Source: Gammaproteobacteria bacterium 50_400_T64
GTDB taxonomy: Bacteria; Pseudomonadota; Gammaproteobacteria; Pseudomonadales; Porticoccaceae
Length of the DNA stretch: 64,000 nt
Assembly: GCA_002162755.1 (NCBI GenBank)
Contig: MAAS01000018.1
Location: 1-64,000, forward strand
Reading direction: 5' to 3'
The position numbers and the translations under genes are program-made. How positions within the stretch are numbered: the first letter of the stretch is position 1; the number at the start of each line of letters is the position of its first letter. Below are positions 9,003 through 19,568 of the stretch, piece by piece. The notes under the pieces were generated by a model. It was not told the DNA's origin and searched no databases. It saw nothing but the letters and a program-made list of their open reading frames with translations.

Positions 9003-11087
9003 TTACAGGTCGTAAAAGCCTTTGCCTTCCTTCGCCAGCTTGGCCAGTAAGGGTGCTGGCTGCCAGTAGTGATCGCCAAACTGCTTAGCGTACTTGGCGT
9101 AGGCATCAATAATATTTTGCAAACCGATTTGGTCAGCCCAGAACATCGGGCCACCTTTATAGCCGGGGAAGCCGTAGCCATTAATCCAGATGATATCGAT
9201 ATCCAGCGGCCGCGCAGCAATGCCCTCTTCGAGAATAAGCGCGCCTTCGTTAATCATCGGATAGAGGCAGCGTTCTAAGATTTCCTGATCACTAATGTCG
9301 CGCTGCTCAATGCCCGCTTCTTTAGCACACTCGGCAATTAAAGCTTTAACAATAGGGTCGGGAATAGGCGTGCGGCCATCTTCGTATTTATAAACACCGG
9401 CATTGGTTTTTTGTCCGTGGCGGCCTAGTTCAACAACTTTATCGATCCACACTGAGTCGCGCTTTTCAACCTTGCCCGCCTTGCGACGCTCTTCGCGCAC
9501 TTTATAACCGACATCCAGTCCTGCCATATCAGCCATGGTGAAAGCCCCCATGGGGAAGCCGAAATCAAATAATATTTTATCAACCTGCTCGGGACTAGCG
9601 CCCTCTTCCACCAAAAATGCCGATTCGCGAGTGCGCTGGTGCAACATACGGTTGCCAACAAAACCATCGCAAACACCGACCATAGCGCCAATTTTACCAA
9701 TGCGTTTGGAGAAGCTCATTATCGTAGCGATTACATCGTCAGCCGTTTTTTCACCGCGCACGTTTTCCAGCAGGCGCATCACATTGGCCGGACTGAAAAA
9801 GTGCATGCCGATCACGTCCTGTGGTCGACCAGTAACATTCGCTATTTCATCCACATCGAGCGTAGAGGTGTTAGTGGCGAGAATAGCGCCGGGACGGCAA
9901 ACACTATCGAGCTTTTTAAAGACTTCCTTTTTAACATCCATATTTTCGAAAACGGCTTCGATAACAATATCGACATCTTTAATGTCATCGTAGCTCAGTG
10001 TTGGCTCGATTAAAGCCATACGCTTTTCAACATCAGCCATGCTGATACGGCCTTTTTTCGCCGTGTTCTCATAGTTTTTACGAATTAACGCGATGCCCTT
10101 ATCAAGGAATTCCTGCTTCATTTCCAGTAGTTTGACGGGGATGCCGGCATTGGCGAAATTCATCGCAATACCGCCGCCCATAGTGCCGGCACCAACAACA
10201 GCACCACAATTAATGTCGCGTTTTACCGTATCTTTTGCCAGCCCGGGAACCTTCGCCACTTCGCGCTCGGCAAAGAAAATATGGCGCTGTGCTGCTGACT
10301 CTGAAGACGTCATTAATTCCATAAACAATTCTTCTTCGCGCGCCATACCTTTATCAAAAGGTAATTCAAAGGCGGCGCGAATCGATTTAATAATATGAAA
10401 GGGCGCGAGAAAACCGCGCTGCTTACGGGCAATACTTTTCTCGAAGTTATCGAATACCTCGGGGCCTGCCGCCTCGGGCGTAATGTCTCTAATAGCGCGC
10501 GGACCAGTGCCATCGGCAAGTAGCTTTTCAGCATAGGCAATGGCGGCGGCTTCAAGATCACCGTCGACAATCTCATCAACAATACCCAGCTCAAGGGCTT
10601 TGGCTGCGGGCACATGACCACCGCCAACGATGAGCTCCAACGCTGCCTGCGCACCGACCAAACGCGGTAAACGCTGAGTACCACCAGCACCGGGTAACAG
10701 GCCGAGATGCACTTCGGGCAGGCCGACTTTGGCTGAGGCCAGGGCGACGCGGTAATGACAACCCAGAGCAACTTCCAGCCCGCCACCGAGAGCAGTACCG
10801 TGAATCGCAGCAACAATCGGTTTAGCGGCTGTTTCCATATTGCCAATCACGGGCACCAAACCTGGCTCGCCCATGCCTTTAGCAAATTCATTAATATCAG
10901 CACCGGCAATAAAGGTTCTACCTTCGCAAATCAGCACCATGGCTTTAACGCTGTCATCTGCCAGACCTTGATCAACACAAGTTTTCAGTCCTGCGCGCAC
11001 CGATTGATTGAGAGCGTTAACGGGAGGATTGTTAATTTTAATCAGACCTATTGAGCCCTGCTTTGAAAAACTCACTGTATCGGACAT
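9003..11087 (-). CDS. Enoyl-CoA hydratase / 3-hydroxyacyl-CoA dehydrogenase (FadB/FadJ-like)
   Basis: Bifunctional beta-oxidation enzyme that hydrates trans-2-enoyl-CoA and oxidises the resulting 3-hydroxyacyl-CoA with NAD. The 694 residues comprise an N-terminal crotonase domain (about 1-190, with GTALGGGLEVALGCH and the oxyanion-hole segment RTFIAGADI), a linker, a Rossmann domain with GAGTMGGG from 299, and two C-terminal 3-HCDH domains. It has the length of the short peroxisomal-like multifunctional enzymes, not the 715-730 of FadB. AAGGA lies 6 bases before the ATG. No thiolase gene is adjacent, so it may serve substrates other than ordinary fatty acids. Confidence 0.92.
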   Translation of the reverse strand: MSDTVSFSKQGSIGLIKINNPPVNALNQSVRAGLKTCVDQGLADDSVKAMVLICEGRTFIAGADINEFAKGMGEPGLVPVIGNMETAAKPIVAAIHGTALGGGLEVALGCHYRVALASAKVGLPEVHLGLLPGAGGTQRLPRLVGAQAALELIVGGGHVPAAKALELGIVDEIVDGDLEAAAIAYAEKLLADGTGPRAIRDITPEAAGPEVFDNFEKSIARKQRGFLAPFHIIKSIRAAFELPFDKGMAREEELFMELMTSSESAAQRHIFFAEREVAKVPGLAKDTVKRDINCGAVVGAGTMGGGIAMNFANAGIPVKLLEMKQEFLDKGIALIRKNYENTAKKGRISMADVEKRMALIEPTLSYDDIKDVDIVIEAVFENMDVKKEVFKKLDSVCRPGAILATNTSTLDVDEIANVTGRPQDVIGMHFFSPANVMRLLENVRGEKTADDVIATIMSFSKRIGKIGAMVGVCDGFVGNRMLHQRTRESAFLVEEGASPEQVDKILFDFGFPMGAFTMADMAGLDVGYKVREERRKAGKVEKRDSVWIDKVVELGRHGQKTNAGVYKYEDGRTPIPDPIVKALIAECAKEAGIEQRDISDQEILERCLYPMINEGALILEEGIAARPLDIDIIWINGYGFPGYKGGPMFWADQIGLQNIIDAYAKYAKQFGDHYWQPAPLLAKLAKEGKGFYDL

Positions 11088-11117
11088 GATGCTTCCTTAT
11101 TTTTTAGTTTAAAAAAA

Positions 11118-11414
11118 TTATTTATTTAAATGTTCTTTTAAAGCGGTAACGTAATCTTCTGCGTGACGATGAGTCGAGGCAATATCGAGCAAGGTCTTCC
11201 CCTGTTGATTCGTCGCATTAATATTTCTTTTGGCGGCTGTAAAAAAGCTTAGGAAGGTGGCGAAATTTTCTACCATCATGCCGCGATAGGCTTTTTCAAG
11301 CACGTGAAAATCAGCATCAATTCCTTGCGGAGCCTCATAATCTAAAAACGATTGTATGCGCTCGTCGTCAAACACTTCGCCGAGTACTTTTTGCTTATCT
11401 TTTTTTAAAGCCAT
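11118..11414 (-). CDS. PA4642-like conserved protein with ankyrin-like C-terminus
   Basis: A 98-residue cytoplasmic protein starting MALKKDKQKVLGEVFDDER, resembling the pseudomonad PA4642 family of unknown function. The C-terminal half reads like a single ankyrin-type repeat (NATNQQGKTLLDIASTHRHAEDY). The ATG follows AGGAA by 5 bases. It lies 30 bases upstream of the fadB-like gene on the same strand and may be cotranscribed with it. No catalytic motif is seen. The family assignment comes from memory of the N-terminal signature and is moderate. Confidence 0.6.
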   Translation of the reverse strand: MALKKDKQKVLGEVFDDERIQSFLDYEAPQGIDADFHVLEKAYRGMMVENFATFLSFFTAAKRNINATNQQGKTLLDIASTHRHAEDYVTALKEHLNK

Positions 11415-11502
11415 GATATTTCCTGTCAAACTATTCTTCGTTTAGAGACCTTTTCACGAAAGCCATTTTGCTTCCGCACTAAGGTCTCATTGAATCAATT
11501 TA

Positions 11503-12951
11503 TTAAAGTAGTGCATTCAGCTTTTGCAGCAACACTTCATTCACCTGTTGCGGATTGGCCTGACCCTTTGAGGCCTTCATTATTTGGCCGACAAAGTAAC
11601 CGAGCATTTTGGGCCGCTTGGCCTCGTCGGCATTGCGATAATTTTCGACCTGCTTGGCACTGCTGGCAATCACCTCGTCAACCATACCTTCGATGGCACC
11701 ACTATCGGACACCTGTTTTAAACCACGGGCTTCGATAATCGCATCAGGCTCACCTTCACCCTCCCACATAGCGCCAAACACTTCCCGCGCCATTTTATTG
11801 GAGATGGTTTTATCGATAATGCGCGCAATTAAAGCGGCCAATTGCTCTGCACTCACCGGGCAATGCTGTATCAAAACGTCGTCGCTATTTAAGCGTGCGG
11901 CCAATTCACCCGTCACCCAGTTGGCCGCTAATTTAGCATCACCACACTGGCTGGCTGTGGTTTCGAAATAAGCCGCCGTGGCCACGTCGTCAGCGAGTAC
12001 GCCGGCATCGTAGGCCGACAATTCGTAGCTATCCGTAAAGCGGGCGCGTCGGGCCTCGGGTAATTCGGGCAGTGACGCCCGGACGGCATCGACATAGGCC
12101 TGATCGATTTCTACTGGCAATAAATCGGGGCAGGGGAAGTAGCGGTAATCATTGGCTTCCTCTTTGCTGCGCATCGACCGAGCGGTGTGAGTGTCGCCGT
12201 CGTAGAGCCGGGTTTCCTGCTTCACTTTACCGCCGTCTTCGATCAAGTCGATCTGGCGCTCCACTTCCTGAACAATCGCCCGCTCCATAAAGCGGAAGGA
12301 GTTGAGGTTTTTAGTTTCTGTGCGCGTACCCAGCTCTTCACCTTTTTTGCGCACCGAAACATTAACGTCAAAGCGCATCGAGCCCTGGGCCATTTCACCG
12401 TCGCAAATACCGATGGATACCACCAGTGCGTGCAACTTTTTGGCGAAGGCAACGGCCTCCTCCGGACTATTCATATCGGGTTCTGAAACAATTTCAATCA
12501 GCGGCGTACCGGCCCGATTCAAATCAATACCGGACATACCGTGGAAGTCTTCATGCAGCGACTTACCCGCATCTTCTTCAAGATGAGCGTGATGAATGCG
12601 CACGGTTTTCGTGCTGCCATCGTCGAGCTGAATATCCACCGCGCCTTCAAGCACAATCGGCCGTTCGAGCTGAGTGGTTTGATAGCCTTTGGGCAGGTCG
12701 GGGTAAAAATAGTTTTTGCGATCGAAGGATGAAATCAGACCGATCTCAGCATCAATGGCGACGCCGAACATCACCGCCATGCGCACCGCTTCTGCGTTGA
12801 GCACAGGTAAAGTGCCGGGCATGGCCAAATCAATGGCGCAGGCCTGGGTGTTGGGCGCGGCACCAAATTCGGTGCTAGCGCCGGAAAAAATCTTAGTTTT
12901 TGTGGCCAGTTGGGTGTGAATTTCCAGGCCGATGACGGTTTCCCATGTCAT
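11503..12951 (-). CDS. gatB: Asp-tRNA(Asn)/Glu-tRNA(Gln) amidotransferase subunit B
   Basis: Subunit B of GatCAB, which phosphorylates and amidates mischarged Glu-tRNA(Gln) or Asp-tRNA(Asn). The 482 residues start [13 protein letters not shown], carry the signature [17 protein letters not shown], the [10 protein letters not shown] motif and the C-terminal YqeY-like tail domain ([21 protein letters not shown]). Gene order is gatC-gatA-gatB with 14 bases between gatA and gatB, indicating one operon. Length and motifs are typical. Confidence 0.97.
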   Translation of the reverse strand: MTWETVIGLEIHTQLATKTKIFSGASTEFGAAPNTQACAIDLAMPGTLPVLNAEAVRMAVMFGVAIDAEIGLISSFDRKNYFYPDLPKGYQTTQLERPIVLEGAVDIQLDDGSTKTVRIHHAHLEEDAGKSLHEDFHGMSGIDLNRAGTPLIEIVSEPDMNSPEEAVAFAKKLHALVVSIGICDGEMAQGSMRFDVNVSVRKKGEELGTRTETKNLNSFRFMERAIVQEVERQIDLIEDGGKVKQETRLYDGDTHTARSMRSKEEANDYRYFPCPDLLPVEIDQAYVDAVRASLPELPEARRARFTDSYELSAYDAGVLADDVATAAYFETTASQCGDAKLAANWVTGELAARLNSDDVLIQHCPVSAEQLAALIARIIDKTISNKMAREVFGAMWEGEGEPDAIIEARGLKQVSDSGAIEGMVDEVIASSAKQVENYRNADEAKRPKMLGYFVGQIMKASKGQANPQQVNEVLLQKLNALL

Positions 12952-12965
12952 GCTGTCCGTACTCC

Positions 12966-14420
12966 TTAATCGATGCCGGGGGCGCAGCGTGAATGCCAGT
13001 CGCTGACCTGCTGATAGCGGTGGGCGACATTGAGCATGCGCCCTTCGTCAAAATAGTTGCCAATGAGTTGCAGGCCAACGGGTTTGTCGTCGACCAAACC
13101 ACAGGGCAGAGACATACCGGGCAGACCCGCCAGATTGGTGGCGATGGTGTAGATATCTTCCAGATACATAGCTACCGGATCATCGCCCTTGGCACCGAAC
13201 TCAAAGGCCGGGTTGGGGCAGGTGGGGCCGGCGATCATATCGACATCGTTAAAAGCGCTGACAAAATCTTCTTTAATTAGGCGTCGTACCTGCATGGCCT
13301 TGTTGTAGTAGGCGTCGTAATAACCCGCCGAAAGACAATAGGCACCAATCAAAATACGCCGCTTCACCTCATCGCCAAACGCTTCGGAGCGACTGCGCAT
13401 GTACATATCGCGCAAATCCGCCGGGTTTTCACAGCGATAGCCATAGCGCGAGCCGTCAAAGCGCGACAGATTAGCCGAGGCTTCCGCCGGAGCAATCACA
13501 TAATAGGCGGGCACCGAAAGATGGGAGTGGGGCAGGCTAATACTCTTGAGTTTGGCACCCTGCTTTTCCAGTTCTGCCAGGGCGTCTCGCGTTGCCTGCT
13601 CGGTCAAGGGGTTCAAGCCCTCGCCAAAGTACTCTTCGGGCACGCCAATGGTCAGGCCGCTGATATCCTGATTTAAATTCGCTGTGTAATCGGGCACATC
13701 GCGCTCAATCGAGGTGGAGTCTTTATTATCAAAACCTGCCATTTGATTGAGCATTAGCGCGACATCTTCCGCCGTGCGCGCCATGGGGCCACCCTGGTCG
13801 AGGCTTGAAGCGAAGGCAATCATGCCCCAGCGAGAAACACGGCCGTAAGTCGGCTTCAAACCCGTGATGCCACACAGGGCAGCGGGCTGGCGAATCGAGC
13901 CGCCGGTATCCGTGGCCGTCGCAGCGGGCGTCAGTCGTGCAGCAATAGCCGCTGCCGAACCACCCGATGAACCACCGGGCACGCAGTCGGTATGCCAAGG
14001 GTTTTTCACCGGGCCGTAGTAACTGGTTTCATTGGACGAGCCCATGGCGAACTCATCCATATTGGTTTTACCCAATACCACCACGCCAGCGGCGGCAAGA
14101 TTTTCAACCACAGTCGCACTGTAAGGCGGCACAAAGTTGTCGAGCATCTTCGAGCCACAACTGGTGCGCACACCGTCGGTACAAAAAATATCCTTGTGGG
14201 CGATGGGTACGCCGCACAGTGCCGGCACGCTACCGGCAGCCCGCTGCTGATCAGCCACTGCGGCCTGCGCCAGGGCCTGCTCTTCGGTAATTGTAATAAA
14301 GCTATTGTAATTGGCATCGAGCCGCTTGATACGGGCCAGAAAATGCCGCGTCACTTCGACGCTGGAGAATTCGCCAGCGCCCAGGCCCGCGCTTAATTCT
14401 GCCAGGGTAAGGTTGTGCAT
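12966..14420 (-). CDS. gatA: Asp-tRNA(Asn)/Glu-tRNA(Gln) amidotransferase subunit A
   Basis: Amidase subunit of GatCAB that releases ammonia from glutamine for transfer to the activated aminoacyl-tRNA. The Ser-cisSer-Lys triad is intact at Lys76 (AHKDIF), Ser151 (GGSSGGS) and Ser175 ([11 protein letters not shown]). The 484-residue length is typical. It is followed after 14 bases by gatB and preceded by gatC with a 106-base gap. That gap shows no clear terminator, so the three genes likely form one transcript. Confidence 0.97.
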   Translation of the reverse strand: MHNLTLAELSAGLGAGEFSSVEVTRHFLARIKRLDANYNSFITITEEQALAQAAVADQQRAAGSVPALCGVPIAHKDIFCTDGVRTSCGSKMLDNFVPPYSATVVENLAAAGVVVLGKTNMDEFAMGSSNETSYYGPVKNPWHTDCVPGGSSGGSAAAIAARLTPAATATDTGGSIRQPAALCGITGLKPTYGRVSRWGMIAFASSLDQGGPMARTAEDVALMLNQMAGFDNKDSTSIERDVPDYTANLNQDISGLTIGVPEEYFGEGLNPLTEQATRDALAELEKQGAKLKSISLPHSHLSVPAYYVIAPAEASANLSRFDGSRYGYRCENPADLRDMYMRSRSEAFGDEVKRRILIGAYCLSAGYYDAYYNKAMQVRRLIKEDFVSAFNDVDMIAGPTCPNPAFEFGAKGDDPVAMYLEDIYTIATNLAGLPGMSLPCGLVDDKPVGLQLIGNYFDEGRMLNVAHRYQQVSDWHSRCAPGID

Positions 14421-14526
14421 TGTGTTTCCTCAGGCTGTCTCCGCAGAGACCCTATTTGATTGAGACCGATCACTCGCAATTCATTCGACAGCATCGGGAC
14501 TCATTGTATTTATAACGAAGTCGAGC

Positions 14527-14814
14527 CTATTCGATGACTTTCGGCACCAGATAGAGCCCATCTTCCGTAGCCGGGGCAATGGCCTGAAAGGCTTCGCGCC
14601 GATTAGTCTCGCTCACTTCATCAAGGCGCAGACGCTGACGAGCACCCAGAGGGTTGGCCATCGGTTCAATATTCGTGGTATCAACCGCTTGCAACTGGTC
14701 AACCAACGCTAGTACTTCGTTAATACTTTTCGCGCTTGCCTGCGCATTCTCATCACTGATGTGAATGCGCGCCAGCTCGCCGAGTTTTTCAATATCAGCT
14801 CTATCGATGGACAT
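14527..14814 (-). CDS. gatC: Asp-tRNA(Asn)/Glu-tRNA(Gln) amidotransferase subunit C
   Basis: A 95-residue helper subunit that wraps around GatA and stabilises the complex. The start DRADIEKLGELARIHIS and the end ATEDGLYLVPKVIE are characteristic. It is the first gene of the gatCAB operon, divergent from mreB across about 180 bases that should contain both promoters. Confidence 0.96.
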   Translation of the reverse strand: MSIDRADIEKLGELARIHISDENAQASAKSINEVLALVDQLQAVDTTNIEPMANPLGARQRLRLDEVSETNRREAFQAIAPATEDGLYLVPKVIE

Positions 14815-14918
14815 GGTAGGGTTTCGATCCTGATGGTGTCTTAAAAGCCGCGTAAGGTATCATATTTACACCTTGCCCTAAATCCCCGCCGTTGTTACAG
14901 TTTCGCCAGTTTTTATAA

Positions 14919-16028
<1,110 letters not shown>

Positions 16029-16126
16029 CTATCAAAGTATTGTGTATATAGCGCACCCTTGAGATAAAACACCACTGAGCCAGGATCATCAAAAACCTTT
16101 TTAAAAAAAGTTCTTCGCCACAACGC

Positions 16127-16984
16127 ATGCTGATCCTGGCTCTAGCGGCACTCACACTCATCGCTCTTGATTCATTTACCAGCTTGTTACGCCCGGCCCA
16201 CGCCTGGCTAGAACCTCTTGCCCAACCTTTTCAATGGGCTTCAACCCTCCCCATGCGCTGGCGCGAGTGGAACAATGAGTCCCTTGAAAGCCGTGCCGTT
16301 ATCATTGCCAATAATGACAAGCTAGAAACTGAAATCCTGGTTTATAAAGCCCAACTACAACGTATGGCGGAGCTATCGGCAGAAAACCTGCAACTGAAAA
16401 GCCTCCTCAATGGTGCTGAGCTCGTTAAAAACAGCGTCATCGTCGCCGAACTGGTCGGAATTTCGCCCGATCCCTTTCATCACGTTATCACCATCAACCG
16501 GGGCGCCGCTGACAATATTCGCGAGGGTCTGGCCGTGATCGACGGTGAGGGCCTGATGGGGCAGGTGGTTGAGGTCTTCGAACAACACAGCCGGGTGCTA
16601 CTGATCACAGACTCGCGTCATGCACTGCCGATCTACAACCTGCGCAATAATGTACGCGGTATTATCGAAGGCAGCGGTGACTTCCAACGCCTGCGCTTAC
16701 GCCACGTCTCCCCCACGCAAGATATTCAGGTTGGCGATACCTTGCTCAGCTCCGGTCTCGGGCAGCGTTTCCCTTCCGGCTACCCCGTCGGCACGGTGAG
16801 CGCCATTAACAAAGATCCCGGACAAGCTTTTATCGAGGTCAGCGTCACCCCCGCTGCCAAAGTCGACCGCAGCCTGCGCTTGCTTGTGGTTTTTTCTACC
16901 GTTGAAGCACTCGATAATTATTCACAGACAAAGTCCACCTCAATACCAAAGAACGTAGATTCCAGTAATGCCGAGGAGGAGTAG
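16127..16984 (+). CDS. mreC: Rod shape-determining protein MreC, start codon uncertain
   Basis: Bitopic membrane protein of the elongasome: N-terminal membrane helix, coiled coil (about 55-85) and a periplasmic double beta-barrel domain with DPFHHVITINRG and LRLRHVSPTQDIQVGDTLL. The first canonical start (16127) begins MLILALAALTL inside the membrane segment and has no ribosome site. The reading frame is open back to a stop at 16076. The codons 16085-16126 encode IIKNLFKKSSSPQR, which matches the basic N-terminus normal for MreC. That points to translation from ATC at 16085, or to a base change of an original ATG. Confidence 0.95.
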   Translation: MLILALAALTLIALDSFTSLLRPAHAWLEPLAQPFQWASTLPMRWREWNNESLESRAVIIANNDKLETEILVYKAQLQRMAELSAENLQLKSLLNGAELVKNSVIVAELVGISPDPFHHVITINRGAADNIREGLAVIDGEGLMGQVVEVFEQHSRVLLITDSRHALPIYNLRNNVRGIIEGSGDFQRLRLRHVSPTQDIQVGDTLLSSGLGQRFPSGYPVGTVSAINKDPGQAFIEVSVTPAAKVDRSLRLLVVFSTVEALDNYSQTKSTSIPKNVDSSNAEEE

Positions 16985-17453
16985 CCCCCTACCGCTGCTG
17001 GCTTTATGCCTCAGCTTGACCGCCGCTCTGTTTCTCTACAGCCTGCCTCTTCACGGGGATCTAGCATTCTGGCGCCCCCCTTTCGTACTTCTGGTCAGCA
17101 TCTACTGGCTGTTAGTCCAACCTCAAAATGTGGGCATTACCTTTGTCTGGCTCACTGGCCTGCTACTCGACCTACTCTATGGCAATGTGATTGGCCAAAA
17201 TGCCCTCGCCATGTCGGTAACGGCGTACTTACTGAAAACTCAGGAATATCGCGTACGCCACTTAAGCCTGCCCTTCCAGTGTCTGGCAGCTCTGTTTATC
17301 GTGGTCATTTATCAAACCCTATGGGTAAGCACACGCCTGATATCGGAAGATATCGTCCTCGGTTGGCGCGTCTACTATCCAGCCCTCAGTAGCGCTCTGA
17401 TTTGGCCCTTCCTCGCAGGTGCCCTGTACCGCTTGCAACGACTCTTCAGTTAG
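16968..17453 (+). CDS. mreD: Rod shape-determining protein MreD
   Basis: Integral membrane protein of the elongasome, 161 residues with about five hydrophobic segments and the typical QNVGITFVWLTGLLLDLLYGNVIGQNAL region. It overlaps the end of mreC by 17 bases, which implies translational coupling. The ATG at 16968 has only a weak ribosome site. The GAGGAGGAG just after it encodes the Glu-rich tail of MreC and is not a start signal for an ATG in this frame. Confidence 0.93.
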   Translation: MPRRSSPLPLLALCLSLTAALFLYSLPLHGDLAFWRPPFVLLVSIYWLLVQPQNVGITFVWLTGLLLDLLYGNVIGQNALAMSVTAYLLKTQEYRVRHLSLPFQCLAALFIVVIYQTLWVSTRLISEDIVLGWRVYYPALSSALIWPFLAGALYRLQRLFS

Positions 17454-17458
17454 CGCTT

Positions 17459-18064
17459 ATGCCCGCAATGCAGTCCGACAACATCGACATCATACTTGCC
17501 TCATCTTCGCCCCGCCGAGCCGAACTTCTGCGCCAGATAGGCACACGCTTTTCGATCCAGCCCGCCGATATCGACGAAACGCAGTTCCCTGATGAATCTC
17601 CCGAGATCTATGTACAGCGCATGGCTCGTGAAAAAGCCGAAACCGTAGCCCAGCATATACAGGAAATTAACCTGCCCGTTCTCGGCGCTGACACCACCGT
17701 AGTACTCGATAACAGGGTTTTTTCCAAACCCGCTGACAAGGCTGAAGCAATTGCCACATTGCGGGCTTTGTCAGGGCGAAGCCATAGGGTATTATCCGCC
17801 ATTGCGGTAGTTGCCGAAGACCGCACAGAACTCAGGTTATCTGAAACCTCTGTGCATTTTCGAGAAATACAAGAACAAGAATACGAACGCTACTGGTCGA
17901 CAGGAGAACCTCTGGGAAAAGCAGGTGCCTATGCTATTCAAGGCCTGGGGGCAGTGTTCGTAGACGGTATTACAGGAAGTTATTCCGGGGTCGTAGGCCT
18001 ACCGCTTAGCCAAACGTTTGAGTTATTTGAGCGTTTTAATATCGCCTGTTGGAATGCACGATGA
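17459..18064 (+). CDS. maf: Maf-family nucleotide pyrophosphatase (YhdE type)
   Basis: House-cleaning enzyme that hydrolyses non-canonical or excess nucleoside triphosphates; the YhdE group prefers dTTP and UTP. The 201 residues carry the substrate loop ILASSSPRRAELL, catalytic GADTTVVLD, KPADKAEA and GKAGAYAIQG motifs. The ATG at 17459 is just after the mreD stop; a longer in-frame version would lie inside mreD. The stop overlaps the rng start (ATGA). Its place between mreD and rng matches gammaproteobacterial order. Confidence 0.95.
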   Translation: MPAMQSDNIDIILASSSPRRAELLRQIGTRFSIQPADIDETQFPDESPEIYVQRMAREKAETVAQHIQEINLPVLGADTTVVLDNRVFSKPADKAEAIATLRALSGRSHRVLSAIAVVAEDRTELRLSETSVHFREIQEQEYERYWSTGEPLGKAGAYAIQGLGAVFVDGITGSYSGVVGLPLSQTFELFERFNIACWNAR

Positions 18065-19545
18065 AAGCAGAAATACTCGTCAATATCACGCCCTCGGAAA
18101 CCCGCGTTGCCCGCCTGGAAGACAGCATACTGGTTGATATCGCCATCGAGAGAGTCGGCAACCGCAGCCTGGTTGGTAATATTTACAACGGCAAGGTGGT
18201 TCGTGTTATGCCAGGCATGCAGGCCGCCTTTGTCGAAATCGGGCTCGAGAAAGCGGGATTTATCCACGCCAACGACATCATGCAAAGCCAGCCCCCTGCA
18301 ACTGGCGATGGTAAACCTGCGGAAGCACCCGATATACGTGAATTATTGCGCGAGGGCCAAACGCTACCCGTGCAAGTCATTAAAGAGCCCATCAGTAGTA
18401 AAGGTGCCAGGCTTTCAACCCATCTTTCCGTTTCTTCTCGCTATCTGGTTTACATGCCCGGTGTCGACCATGTCGGCATTTCCCAGCGTATTGAAAAAGA
18501 AGAGGAACGGGATCGACTGCGTGCCCAGCTTGACCATGCCGTCGATGCCGGCGGTATGAAAGAAGAGGGCGGCGGTTATATTATTCGCACCGTTGCCGAT
18601 GGCGTAGCAGAAGATGAGTTTCGCACTGATGTCGAGTACCTGCACCGTTTGTGGGGCTTGGTAAAAGACAAGATGACTCGCCTACCCCCAAAGACCTGTA
18701 TTTATCACGACCTGCCCCTTTCTCTACGCACCATGCGTGATGTGGCCGCTGAAGATGTCGAACGCATCCGCGTTGACTCCATTGATATTCATCGGCAGAT
18801 GTATCGCTTTACCGAAAGCTTCAGTCCAGAAATGCTCGAAAAACTGGAGCATTATGAGGATAAACGTCCCATCTTCAGCCTCTATGGCGTCGAAGACGAG
18901 ATCAATAAATCCCTTGAACGCAAAGTTAAACTAAAATCCGGTGGCTACCTGATTTTTGACCAAACCGAAGCCATGACCACTATCGACGTTAATACCGGCG
19001 GCTTTGTTGGGCATCGCAATCTCGGTGAAACTATTTACACCACTAACCTCGAAGCGGCCAGTGCCATCGCCCGACAGCTGCGCTTACGCAACCTCGGCGG
19101 CATTATCATTCTCGACTTTATCGACATGAAAGACCCCGAGCACCGCCGTCAAGTCATGCGTCGCCTGGAAAAAGAGCTCGAGCTCGATCACGTAAAAATG
19201 AAGGTCACCGGTGTCTCCGAACTGGGCCTGGTAGAGATGACCCGCAAACGCACCAGCGAAAGTCTACAACGCCTACTTTGCGAGCCCTGCGAACATTGCC
19301 AGGGACGAGGTTTTTTAAAGTCGGTAGAAACCACCTCGTTTTCCATTTTACGGGAAATCATTAACCACACCGGCACCGACGGCGCCAAAAAACGACTTGT
19401 ACTGGCATCACCCGAAGTGGTCGAACGCATACTGGATCAAGAGGCCGCTTATCTTAGTGCCGCCGAGCAGGAAATTAACTGCCCAATCGAATTTCGCACC
19501 GAAGGTAGCTACTCCCAGGAGCAGTACGACATCATTACTGTTTAG
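18061..19545 (+). CDS. rng: Ribonuclease G
   Basis: Endoribonuclease of the RNase E/G family, which matures the 16S rRNA 5' end and cleaves AU-rich single-stranded RNA. The 494 residues include an N-terminal S1 domain (about 35-125), catalytic Asp309 in TIDVNTGGF and Asp352 in ILDFIDM, and the zinc-link cysteines in CEPCEHCQGRG. The long disordered C-terminus of RNase E is absent, so RNase G is the right name. The ATG overlaps the maf stop by 4 bases. The next gene starts 23 bases downstream. Confidence 0.97.
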   Translation: MKAEILVNITPSETRVARLEDSILVDIAIERVGNRSLVGNIYNGKVVRVMPGMQAAFVEIGLEKAGFIHANDIMQSQPPATGDGKPAEAPDIRELLREGQTLPVQVIKEPISSKGARLSTHLSVSSRYLVYMPGVDHVGISQRIEKEEERDRLRAQLDHAVDAGGMKEEGGGYIIRTVADGVAEDEFRTDVEYLHRLWGLVKDKMTRLPPKTCIYHDLPLSLRTMRDVAAEDVERIRVDSIDIHRQMYRFTESFSPEMLEKLEHYEDKRPIFSLYGVEDEINKSLERKVKLKSGGYLIFDQTEAMTTIDVNTGGFVGHRNLGETIYTTNLEAASAIARQLRLRNLGGIIILDFIDMKDPEHRRQVMRRLEKELELDHVKMKVTGVSELGLVEMTRKRTSESLQRLLCEPCEHCQGRGFLKSVETTSFSILREIINHTGTDGAKKRLVLASPEVVERILDQEAAYLSAAEQEINCPIEFRTEGSYSQEQYDIITV

Positions 19546-19568
19546 CAGCCACCTAGGAGTTGCCCACA

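Noticed and set aside
16973-16981. Very strong ribosome-site-like GAGGAGGAG just after the mreD ATG
   Set aside because: It encodes the Glu-Glu-Glu tail of MreC, and no start codon in the mreD frame lies at the right distance after it.
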